Positions 7,991 to 14,827 of a stretch of 64,000 nucleotides of DNA are shown piece after piece; position 1 is the first letter of the stretch; every line of letters begins with the position of its first letter. The position numbers and the translations under genes were made by a program. Where the stretch lies: the NCBI GenBank assembly GCA_017479885.1, contig JAFVBR010000039.1:124001-188000 (forward strand). The letters are read 5' to 3'. The notes under the pieces are model-generated. The model was not told the origin of the DNA. It made no database searches and saw nothing but the letters and a program-made list of their open reading frames with translations. Source of the DNA: Paludibacteraceae bacterium. GTDB taxonomy: Bacteria > Bacteroidota > Bacteroidia > Bacteroidales > Paludibacteraceae.

Positions 7991-8671
7991 ATGTACAAAA
8001 GGTTAGTATTACATATACCTCATGCAGCAATCGGTGGCTTGAACAGTGCCGACTGGTCAGACCGCCGTTTGCTATATGAGGAGGTGCGCAGGTGGACTGA
8101 TTGGTACACGGACTATCTCTTTGACCAACATATCCCGAACACAAAGGTGGTGATGTCTGAATACTCTCGTTTTGTGGTGGATTGTGAACGTTTGCAAAAT
8201 GACCCGTTAGAGAAAGTAGGCAGGGGTATATTATACACACATGCCTGCAATGGTTGTGAGCGGTACATTGATGAAGATGAACGCACACGCCTTATGGCAT
8301 ACTATGTGCAGAACCGCGACAATCTGCGAGGGTGTTTGACGAAAGAAAGCATGCTCATAGACTGTCATTCGTTCCCTTTTGATGAGGCAGATTTAGATAT
8401 TTGTATAGGCTATAATGAGGATTGGTCAAAACCTGATGATACAACGCTTATGCTTGTCCGTGACAAGTTTATTGCAAACGGCTACAAGGTGGCATTTAAC
8501 ATTCCCTACTCTAACAGCATATCGCCTAAAACGACATTCGCCTACCCGTCTTTGATGATAGAGGTAAACAAGCGATGTTACATGGACGAAAATACAATGC
8601 GACTCGCTCCGAAAGCCGATAAACTACGTAATACCATCAATGATATATACACAATGTTATTAAACGATTGA
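7991..8671 (+). CDS. N-formylglutamate amidohydrolase family protein
   Basis: This 226-residue protein has the family landmarks in order: LHIPHA near the start, SEYSRFVVDCERL (metal-site Asp/Arg region), DCHSFPF in the middle, NIPYSNS, and MIEVNKRCYM near the end. The family is made of zinc amidohydrolases that deformylate N-formylglutamate. In phages the substrate is unknown and could be a cell-wall or small-molecule amide. It is co-directional with the ASCH gene and only four bases from it. Confidence 0.8.
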   Translation: MYKRLVLHIPHAAIGGLNSADWSDRRLLYEEVRRWTDWYTDYLFDQHIPNTKVVMSEYSRFVVDCERLQNDPLEKVGRGILYTHACNGCERYIDEDERTRLMAYYVQNRDNLRGCLTKESMLIDCHSFPFDEADLDICIGYNEDWSKPDDTTLMLVRDKFIANGYKVAFNIPYSNSISPKTTFAYPSLMIEVNKRCYMDENTMRLAPKADKLRNTINDIYTMLLND

Positions 8672-8675
8672 AACA

Positions 8676-8879
8676 ATGAACCCTACAAAAGAACAAATCG
8701 AGCAGTATCGCGAAGAGGTTATTGAAGAACTGAAAGCACTGCCTATTAACCCTCAAGTAACGCCTGCAAACTACAAGGAGCAAGAAGTGGAAAAGGTAAA
8801 GAATTATCCTGACCACGTACTCATCAATGCAATGCAGTACAATACTCCGAAAGAGTTTGCTGAAATGATTGAGATGTAA
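8676..8879 (+). CDS. Small acidic hypothetical protein
   Basis: This 67-residue protein is mostly helical and rich in Glu and Lys. It lies between the amidohydrolase and the first tail-tagged protein, with gaps of a few bases. No family was recognised. Confidence 0.5.
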   Translation: MNPTKEQIEQYREEVIEELKALPINPQVTPANYKEQEVEKVKNYPDHVLINAMQYNTPKEFAEMIEM

Positions 8880-8881
8880 TA

Positions 8882-9562
8882 ATGGCACAAAAGAAGAGAA
8901 ATTATAAAGTCACTCCGCAACTCCGTACACGTTTGATAAGTATGCGTGTAGATAGAGAGTTGCGCAATCACGACATCCCTCACACAACACAGTCTATCAG
9001 CCAAGTTTCTGCAACGACATTCCACAAGGCAATTTCTGTGGGCAAGTCTGCGAATAAGAAAGGTTGGATGGTAGATGTGCATAGTGTATCGGAATATCGC
9101 AGTATGCGCTGTTACCTTACGGCTGACGGCAAGAGTGGCATTGCTATCAAGCGTAATGGCGATGTGGTTTCTCTATTTAGTGCAGGCGGGGGGGGTAAGT
9201 TGGGAAAACTACTCCCGTTTGCTGTCGCTGCGGGCGGTCGTAAACTTGACTGCTACGGAGGTGGTTTGCAAAACATGTATGCTGCCTATGGCGCGAGAGC
9301 CACCGGACGTACACCATTCAACGAAGAATACGCGCCCGATGATTGGAACAGAGAGGACGGCAAGCCCGATGTGGTTGCAATGATACTCCCAAATTCACTT
9401 GATGAGGTTGTCAAGGCATACGACAAAAGTCGGACAATAGACCTATCAAAGGTGCGTGTCTTCAACGGAGAAGACGGTTATTCTGATATGATTGCAGACC
9501 GTGACCGCAAACTTGAACAAACAAGAGGAACTGCAAGCAGGCTTGGACTTGTAGGCGGATAA
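8882..9562 (+). CDS. Tail-tagged protein with GNAT-like phage domain
   Basis: This 226-residue protein has a basic N-terminus (AQKKRNYKVTPQLRTRL). Its middle part is similar to a domain of phage polyvalent proteins: NGDVVSLFSAGGGG, then AGGRKLDCYGGGL, PFNEEYAPDDWN and PDVVAMILP. From memory that domain has been assigned a GNAT-like fold; I could not verify this. The C-terminus is LGLVGG, the tail shared by the proteins encoded downstream to 12524. An 8-G run at about 9188-9195 codes in frame for the glycine stretch. It may be packaged or injected; that is inference. Confidence 0.62.
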   Translation: MAQKKRNYKVTPQLRTRLISMRVDRELRNHDIPHTTQSISQVSATTFHKAISVGKSANKKGWMVDVHSVSEYRSMRCYLTADGKSGIAIKRNGDVVSLFSAGGGGKLGKLLPFAVAAGGRKLDCYGGGLQNMYAAYGARATGRTPFNEEYAPDDWNREDGKPDVVAMILPNSLDEVVKAYDKSRTIDLSKVRVFNGEDGYSDMIADRDRKLEQTRGTASRLGLVGG

Positions 9563-9586
9563 CCACTCACCGATAATACACTTCAG

Positions 9587-9620
9587 AGCGTGTGGAGAAT
9601 TACTCCGCACGCTTTCTTTT
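9587..9620 (+). terminator. Rho-independent terminator
   Basis: AGCGTGTGGAG (9587-9597) pairs with CTCCGCACGCT (9603-9613) across a short loop and is followed by TTCTTTTT. It closes the operon that ends with the first tail-tagged gene. Confidence 0.85.
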
Positions 9621-9704
9621 TGCCTATATGTATCATATTGAAGAGTATTATTTTAGATTAAAGGAAATCACAAAGATACATAGTTTCATTATGGGTGCAA
9701 AATA

Positions 9705-9735
9705 ACTTTGAATATGTAATTTTGTAGCGTTTTAA
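9705..9735 (+). promoter_or_regulatory. Putative late-type promoter
   Basis: The motif TGTAATTTTGTAGCG contains a -7-like TAATTTTG at 9717-9724. No TTTG box lies at the proper distance. Nearly the same motif (TGTAATTTTGTGGCG) lies before the structural operon at 36891, so this may be a class that needs a phage activator. It would drive the tagged-protein cassette. Confidence 0.5.
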
Positions 9736-9781
9736 GAAAAGTCAGTTGTAAAGAGTATTAACACGCTAAAATTGTACAATT

Positions 9782-10081
9782 ATGCCAAGAACGCGAAGAA
9801 CAATTTACAGCACCGCAGGTCGTAGCGGAGGTCGCCGTGTCTCTACCAATGCAGAGTTCGCACAAGATGTGAACACTCGTCTGTACGGTGGTACAGGCGC
9901 AAACGGTACGCTCGCCCGTGTTGCGGCAAGTCGTTCATCTAACACTCCAGTGGGAATTGTTGATGAAGTGAACCGCCGTGGCGGTCGTAACGCTCTCCGT
10001 ACCAGTCCTAATGGTACGCTGTCGGCGCATGAAGCACGTTACCGTGAGATACGTGCCGCTATGGGCTTGTCAGTAGGCTGA
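9782..10081 (+). CDS. Small basic tail-tagged protein
   Basis: This 99-residue protein is strongly basic (MPRTRRTIYSTAGRSGGRR) with a Gly/Ser/Arg-rich body. It ends AAMGLSVG, which matches the C-terminal tail of its neighbours. The N-terminal MPRT also recurs at 10153 and 12207. It may bind DNA; there is no recognised family. A strong terminator follows at 10090. Confidence 0.65.
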   Translation: MPRTRRTIYSTAGRSGGRRVSTNAEFAQDVNTRLYGGTGANGTLARVAASRSSNTPVGIVDEVNRRGGRNALRTSPNGTLSAHEARYREIRAAMGLSVG

Positions 10082-10089
10082 CAACTATC

Positions 10090-10128
10090 GGCAGGGAGAT
10101 GTGCTTAATTGCACACTCCCCGCCTTTT
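10090..10128 (+). terminator. Rho-independent terminator
   Basis: GGCAGGGAG-TGTGC pairs with GCACA-CTCCCCGCC around a TTAATT loop and is followed by TTTT. It separates the first small tagged gene from the rest of the cassette, so downstream genes depend on readthrough or on another promoter. Confidence 0.8.
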
Positions 10129-10152
10129 ATTAACTACATAAAACAACCGATT

Positions 10153-10514
10153 ATGCCAAGAACATCAACAAGTGCCTCTCGTAGGGGGGGGCAAGGCGAA
10201 AAAGCATAAATGACATTAACTCCCAACTCAACAGGATAGTGGACACGCTGGGCGGTATTCGACTGAATGATGACTTTGAGTGGGTTGCCAATAATCCCAA
10301 CAATCAGCAGAGATGGGAACGGGCGCAACGAGCCGCAGCAACATACGATAGAAATATCAGAAACTCACCGAGTGGGGACAGGTCTATTATTGCAAGCAAC
10401 AACGCATTTTGGAGTTTAGACAGCAATTCCGAACAAAGGGCAAGAGATATTAACGATAGGTTTAAGGCTCGCAAGTATTCGCAACGCATATACATGGGAT
10501 TAGCAAACGGTTAA
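10153..10514 (+). CDS. Tail-tagged protein, frame broken at an 8-G run
   Basis: The ATG at 10153 opens a frame identical in DNA to the first part of the gene at 12207 up to a G run. Here the run is 8 G (10184-10191), so the frame stops at 10209; at 12207 the run is 6 G. With 6 or 9 G the frame would continue through KSINDINSQLNRI to the tail YMGLANG at 10514, giving a protein of about 120 residues. The long downstream open frame is intact, which argues against old decay. It is a paralogue of the genes at 10528 and 12207. Slippage switching, mutation or a sequencing error are all possible. Confidence 0.6.
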
Positions 10515-10527
10515 GGAGGACAAAACT

Positions 10528-10800
10528 ATGCCACGAAGAAAAAGCATAAACCAATTAGTAGAGCAAAGGAACAGGATAACGACTACTCTTGCTCGCGAAT
10601 TAGAAGCCCTGCAAGGTGATTATAGCGTGCCTATGGAACAACGAAATGCCCGCTTGCAACAACTCAATCGAAGATATGACAGGGCTATGAGTGCAGGATT
10701 GAGGTATATGTACAATGCGGGAAGAGTAACAGGCAGTATCTATCGTGATAATGACAGACCTATTTCGCAACGTGCCTATATGGGAATGGCAAACGGTTAG
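10528..10800 (+). CDS. Small basic tail-tagged protein
   Basis: This 90-residue protein is preceded by a strong Shine-Dalgarno AAGGAGG. It starts MPRRKSINQLVEQRNRI, similar to the interrupted paralogue's RRKSINDINSQLNRI, and ends AYMGMANG. The body is helical, with many Arg and Gln. It belongs to the paralogous small-protein family of this cassette. Function unknown. Confidence 0.68.
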   Translation: MPRRKSINQLVEQRNRITTTLARELEALQGDYSVPMEQRNARLQQLNRRYDRAMSAGLRYMYNAGRVTGSIYRDNDRPISQRAYMGMANG

Positions 10801-10815
10801 AAAGGAAAAATGGTT

Positions 10816-11043
10816 ATGGCAAGAAAAAGATATAAACCGAACTTCAATGTTATGACTGGTGTGGGACGTGCCAAATACGTTGTGAACTACCATGACGGCA
10901 AGAAGACACATTCAGACGGCTCTCCTTTTTACGATATTCATATCAGCCGTAACAAACGAGACCATGAGAGTTTTATCCGTGGTTTGCGTAATCAAGGTTA
11001 TACTGAAGGAAATAATAACGGACTTGCATTGTCAGTCGGTTAA
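10816..11043 (+). CDS. Small basic tail-tagged protein
   Basis: This 75-residue protein starts MARKRYKPNFN. An ATG six bases upstream is also possible, but the spacing from AAAGGA favours 10816. It has a beta-type body (YVVNYHDGKKTHSDG, YDIHISRN) and ends GLALSVG. The body is not visibly related to the other tagged proteins, so only the tail is shared. Confidence 0.62.
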   Translation: MARKRYKPNFNVMTGVGRAKYVVNYHDGKKTHSDGSPFYDIHISRNKRDHESFIRGLRNQGYTEGNNNGLALSVG

Positions 11044-11055
11044 GAGAATGAGGAT

Positions 11056-11730
11056 ATGACAAAAGCGGAACAGGCATTAGACACTATCAACTACGTCCGC
11101 CAGCAGACAGACGAGGTAATTTTATTCAACTCCTTTGGGAAAGACAGCCTTGTGGTGTTAGACCTCATCGCTCCCTATTTCAAACGAATTGTCTGTGTCT
11201 TTATGTATTTTGTCCCGAACCTTGACCACATCAACCGTTTCATCAACCAAGTAATATGCCGCTATAAGAATGTAGAGATAGTGCAAGTACCGCATTGGAA
11301 CTTGACATACATCTATCGTGGTGGTATGTACTGCACACAGAACCCTAAACAAAAACTGCTCAAACTTCGTAACATCGCCGATATGGTGAAAGAGCGTTGC
11401 GGACTTGAATACGTTTTTCTCGGAATGAAGAAAGCGGACGGAATGAACCGCCGTTTAATGTTGAACACATACGCAGAAACGCATTACATCAACAAGGGCT
11501 TTGTTTATCCGTTAGCGGAGTGGACGCAGAAAGAGGTGCTTGCATACATGCAGCAACATCGTCTGCCGATGCCTATCCGCTATGGCAAGAACGCGAGTAA
11601 CGGTGTGGGTTTTAATCTTGATTGCTTTCTGTGGATGGAACAAAATGCGCCACAAGACTTGGAGAAGATTTATGAAGTTTTCCCCCAGTCCAAGCGCATA
11701 CTTTACGAATATCATTATAATAATCAATAA
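11056..11730 (+). CDS. PAPS reductase-like protein (PP-loop ATPase fold)
   Basis: This 224-residue protein has a PP-loop at about residues 25-30 (SFGKDS, with Phe in place of the usual second residue Gly). It then has VQVPHWN, MYCTQNPK and FLGMKKADGMNRR, as in phosphoadenylylsulfate reductase relatives. It lacks the C-terminal Cys motif of true PAPS reductases, so it probably does another adenylation or sulfur reaction. It sits inside the tagged cassette but ends YHYNNQ without the tail. A ParB-like gene lies 1.5 kb downstream; PAPS-reductase and ParB pairs are known as IbrA/IbrB. Confidence 0.75.
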   Translation: MTKAEQALDTINYVRQQTDEVILFNSFGKDSLVVLDLIAPYFKRIVCVFMYFVPNLDHINRFINQVICRYKNVEIVQVPHWNLTYIYRGGMYCTQNPKQKLLKLRNIADMVKERCGLEYVFLGMKKADGMNRRLMLNTYAETHYINKGFVYPLAEWTQKEVLAYMQQHRLPMPIRYGKNASNGVGFNLDCFLWMEQNAPQDLEKIYEVFPQSKRILYEYHYNNQ

Positions 11731-11742
11731 AGGAGGATAGTT

Positions 11743-12123
11743 ATGCCTACAAGAAATAGTGTAAGTGCTTATGTTGCACAACAGAGGAAACGGAGAACCG
11801 TTAAGACCCGTGACAGGTACAACATTACAAGCGAGGAAGAAAGGGCTTTGTACAATGACATAATGCCGAACTCCGGCTCGCGTGAATGGGGGATGTCTGC
11901 AAGAATGATAGATGCTCTGATAGACCGACACAGACGCGGGAACGATGCTATGAAAAGGATCGTCTTGGGTCAGGTGGAAGATATGAACTACCACTCCCTT
12001 GCACGCAAATTAGACAGCGGCGATTATCGAGGTGCTTTGCAAGAAAATCGGCAACGGCACAAAGAAGAAGGCACAAAACCAACTGGGCGTTACAATGCGC
12101 AGTATGGGCTTATAAACGGATAA
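11743..12123 (+). CDS. Small basic tail-tagged protein
   Basis: This 126-residue protein is preceded by AAAGGAGGA. It has a basic, Arg-rich N-terminus (MPTRNSVSAYVAQQRKRRT) and a helical middle (EERALYNDIMP, ARMIDALIDRHRR), and ends AQYGLING. It shares the tail but not the body of its neighbours. Function unknown; DNA binding is plausible from its charge. Confidence 0.65.
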   Translation: MPTRNSVSAYVAQQRKRRTVKTRDRYNITSEEERALYNDIMPNSGSREWGMSARMIDALIDRHRRGNDAMKRIVLGQVEDMNYHSLARKLDSGDYRGALQENRQRHKEEGTKPTGRYNAQYGLING

Positions 12124-12206
12124 GAAAACAATAATCAAACAATAAACACTCGGAATTGTTAGCCGTGTGAACATACTAATCTCGAAAACGAAAGAAAGGA
12201 GTAATT

Positions 12207-12524
12207 ATGCCAAGAACATCAACAAGTGCCTCTCGTAGGGGGGCAAGGCGAACTAAAAGTTTGGCTGAAGTCATAACACAATGGCAATCGCTACACTATC
12301 GTATAAATCGTCAGTATGGTAGATATGATAGGGAATTTGGTATGTATGATAACCCTACTCGCGGTGAGGGGAAACGTATCTATGATAGGGCGGCAAAAGC
12401 CTACGAAAAAACACGCAACATCGTAGAACAAAATTTGAGGAGAAAGGGATTAGACCCGAATATCACCCCAACACAGCAATGGTTGCATACAAGAGTTAGC
12501 AGTATGGGACTAAACGGAGGATAA
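12207..12524 (+). CDS. Small basic tail-tagged protein
   Basis: This 105-residue protein follows GAAAGGAG. The first 45 or so bases are identical to the gene at 10153 (MPRTSTSASRRGARR), then the bodies diverge, which points to recombination between paralogues. The body is helical (YDRAAKAYEKTRNIVEQN), and the end is SSMGLNGG. The G run here is 6 long and keeps the frame open. Confidence 0.68.
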   Translation: MPRTSTSASRRGARRTKSLAEVITQWQSLHYRINRQYGRYDREFGMYDNPTRGEGKRIYDRAAKAYEKTRNIVEQNLRRKGLDPNITPTQQWLHTRVSSMGLNGG

Positions 12525-12526
12525 TT

Positions 12527-13042
12527 ATGAATAGTGAGGGTGTAAGTACATTCATCGGCAGAGTAACAGCAAGGCAAAAGATACGAAATATGTTACAAGT
12601 CTTGCATAGACGGCAGGCTGAACATAGAAAAGACCATACAACGCCCGTATATGGAGATGTAACACCTTTCCCTATTGGCAGAGTTGAAAAGCGTATGCGA
12701 AAATTCGCCCAAGAAAATGACATTGAACTTGCGACATCTTCACTTTATTTATCAGAGGAACGCCTCTTACACTCAATAAGAGAGCCAAAGCAAAAAGTTG
12801 GTAAAGTAGTATCGGATAAAGATATAATAGATTTTCCCGCTAATCGCTACAAAATGAACCTTTACTATGATACCCATGCAAAAAATTTTATCTATCAGCA
12901 AGGGACTAACAAATTTGTTGTTGAGCCAAGCCGAGAGGTGAAATTGCCAAACGGAAAGGTAAGGAAAGTAATGATTGTAACGATTGACAAGATGAAAGGT
13001 ACAAGCCATTTTAATGAAAGCAAGTACATAAAAATAAAATAA
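12527..13042 (+). CDS. Possible BECR-fold nuclease domain protein
   Basis: This 171-residue protein starts two bases after the last tagged gene, behind GGAGGATAAT. The second half (LSEERLLHSIRE, then DIIDFPANRYKMNL and NKFVVEPSREVKLPNGKV) resembles the phage Barnase-EndoU-ColicinE5/D-RelE-like domains found in polyvalent and MuF-linked effectors. A conserved His lies in LLHSIRE. It lacks the GLxxG tail. Catalysis is not shown; the fold call is by eye and moderate at best. Confidence 0.55.
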   Translation: MNSEGVSTFIGRVTARQKIRNMLQVLHRRQAEHRKDHTTPVYGDVTPFPIGRVEKRMRKFAQENDIELATSSLYLSEERLLHSIREPKQKVGKVVSDKDIIDFPANRYKMNLYYDTHAKNFIYQQGTNKFVVEPSREVKLPNGKVRKVMIVTIDKMKGTSHFNESKYIKIK

Positions 13043-13051
13043 GAACTATCT

Positions 13052-13124
13052 ATTTGGCGGTGGGACTCGAACCCACTCATAAGGTGCAAGCACCCCCTCC
13101 GTTCCACATCATGACTCTACCAAA
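13052..13124 (-). tRNA. tRNA-like gene, isotype unresolved
   Basis: Read on the minus strand it is 73 nt, the normal class I length. The T-arm GTGGG-TTCGAGT-CCCAC is perfect. The acceptor TTTGGTA/CGCCAAA pairs over six positions with one A-C mismatch. The D-arm is weak, and the anticodon arm AGGGG-GTGCTTG-CACCT has one mismatch and would centre GCT after U33. It has its own Bacteroidetes promoter just upstream on the minus strand. It may be degenerate or specialised. Confidence 0.6.
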
Positions 13125-13148
13125 AAGATATTTCTTATTTCAACACTG

Positions 13149-13180
13149 CAAAAGTATAACAAATAATTGATATATGCAAA
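13149..13180 (-). promoter_or_regulatory. Bacteroidetes promoter for the minus-strand tRNA
   Basis: On the minus strand there is TTTG (13180-13177), a 20-base spacer, and TACTTTTG (13156-13149). Transcription would begin about 20 bases before the tRNA. The plus-strand genes around it are not served by this promoter. Confidence 0.7.
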
Positions 13181-13206
13181 TATAATCCTCAAAAAATATA
13201 CAATTC

Positions 13207-14013
13207 ATGCAAGATTTGTCTAAATACATACGTTCCGAGTCGGTAACACTCAACCGCAGTGACATAAAATTTGCAGAATACAACCCGCGTACCATATCGG
13301 AAGAGAACCTTAAGACCCTCCGCCGTGGCATACGCAAATACGGCTTGGTCGGCGGTATAGTCGTGAATAAACGGACTGGTAACACGCTTGTGCAAGGACA
13401 CCAACGTATAACAGTCATGGACGACTTGCAGAAATACAACCCTGAAACGCATGAGAACGATTACTCCATACGTTGCGAACTCATCGACTATGATGAGAAA
13501 ATGGAGAAAGAGTTAGTCGTTCTCCTCAACAACCCTAACGCACAAGGACAATGGGACTATGAGCGTTTGCGTGCCATAGTGCCGGAGATAGACTACAAGG
13601 ACGCAGGTCTGACCGATGCCGACCTCTCAATGATAGGCGTGGACTTTATGATGCCTACCGTGGGAGACAAGCAAGTAGAAGCTGATATTACGCAGATGAT
13701 ACTGCCCGATTTGTTACAACCGACACCCTCAACCAACCACACAGAAGAAGTGCCACGCGGGGAGAGTCCTGCTACATACGAAGAGAAGAAGCAACACATG
13801 AAAGATGTCAAAGCACAGGTTCAACAGCAAGCCGCGCAGCGAGCAGCCGACAACTCGGCATATATAATGCTCTCCTTTGACAACTTTGCAAACATGATAG
13901 ACTTTCTTGATATGTTCGGATTCGCTCCCGATACACAGATAATCAAGGGTGAAGAATTAGCGACAATGCTAACCCCCGATGACGATGAAGAAGTCTATAA
14001 TCAAGACGAATAA
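13207..14013 (+). CDS. ParB-like nuclease domain protein
   Basis: This 268-residue protein has an N-terminal ParB/sulfiredoxin-type domain at about residues 15-110: AEYNPR, LVGGIVVNKRTGNTLVQGHQR and the following LIDYDEKMEKEL. The GHQR box is the conserved nucleotide-binding/nuclease motif. The C-terminal half is acidic and Gln-rich. Such genes are often found directly before phage terminases, as here, and may act in packaging or DNA modification. Confidence 0.85.
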   Translation: MQDLSKYIRSESVTLNRSDIKFAEYNPRTISEENLKTLRRGIRKYGLVGGIVVNKRTGNTLVQGHQRITVMDDLQKYNPETHENDYSIRCELIDYDEKMEKELVVLLNNPNAQGQWDYERLRAIVPEIDYKDAGLTDADLSMIGVDFMMPTVGDKQVEADITQMILPDLLQPTPSTNHTEEVPRGESPATYEEKKQHMKDVKAQVQQQAAQRAADNSAYIMLSFDNFANMIDFLDMFGFAPDTQIIKGEELATMLTPDDDEEVYNQDE

Positions 14014-14037
14014 GAAAAACAATGCCCTCAAGATATT

Positions 14038-14730
14038 ATGGAAGTCAGTTCAGATATTACTAACAACAAGACAAAAGCGAAGAAAAAAGTCAGAGTAAAC
14101 AAATCATCTACAAGGAAGAAAACTAACGCAGCCGCCGCGCAGCAGGCAGAAGAAAATGTCATAGCACCGTGGAAAGGGATGTCCACAAAAGGTTGGCAGC
14201 GCAAACACGACTACGATAGTGACGACCTCTATGATGAGATATACTACCTCGCTTTCAATGGGGCTACCGATTCGGAAATAGCCTGCGCCCTCAATCTGTC
14301 CGAAACCGTATTCAGCCTGATGAAGAACGGCAAATACGACAAGTGGAGTGCAGAAGAGAATGAACGCCGTAGCTCTCGAATGGCTAAAGTGTTAGCACGC
14401 GCCCGCAAACAGATTTTGAGAGCAATACGCGGAAAATATCTGCAAGCGGCTCTTGGTGGGCAAGAGATAGAGAATGTGACAACCGTTACCCGACACCTCC
14501 GCATTGACGGGCAAATAACGAACAATGAAGAGGTGCAAGTATCAACGACAAGAACAAAGACGCTTCCGAATATGCAGGCGTTGAGTACGCTGCTATTCCA
14601 CTACGATGCGGATTGGCGAAAGGTACAGAGAGGTGCGGACGAAGAAGCAAGTGATATTCCGCAAGAGATAGAGAGCGGTATAGATGTGGCAAAATGGATA
14701 GAACAAGAGGTAAGCAGGAAAAACGAGTAA
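14038..14730 (+). CDS. terS: Terminase small subunit-like protein
   Basis: This 230-residue protein has a lysine-rich N-terminus and then an HTH region near residues 70-105 (YLAFNGATDSEIACALNLSETVF). A coiled, oligomerising middle follows (RMAKVLARARKQILRAIRGKYLQAALGG). This layout, directly upstream of the large terminase, fits a TerS that recognises the packaging site. The call rests mostly on position and the HTH. Confidence 0.75.
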   Translation: MEVSSDITNNKTKAKKKVRVNKSSTRKKTNAAAAQQAEENVIAPWKGMSTKGWQRKHDYDSDDLYDEIYYLAFNGATDSEIACALNLSETVFSLMKNGKYDKWSAEENERRSSRMAKVLARARKQILRAIRGKYLQAALGGQEIENVTTVTRHLRIDGQITNNEEVQVSTTRTKTLPNMQALSTLLFHYDADWRKVQRGADEEASDIPQEIESGIDVAKWIEQEVSRKNE

Positions 14731-14827
14731 ATCTTAAGAAAAGACAACTTTGAAAAGTGTTTTCGCGGGAAATTTTGAGTCTTTCTCCGAGTTAATCTTA
14801 AGAATAGTATATTTTATAGCGTTGCAA

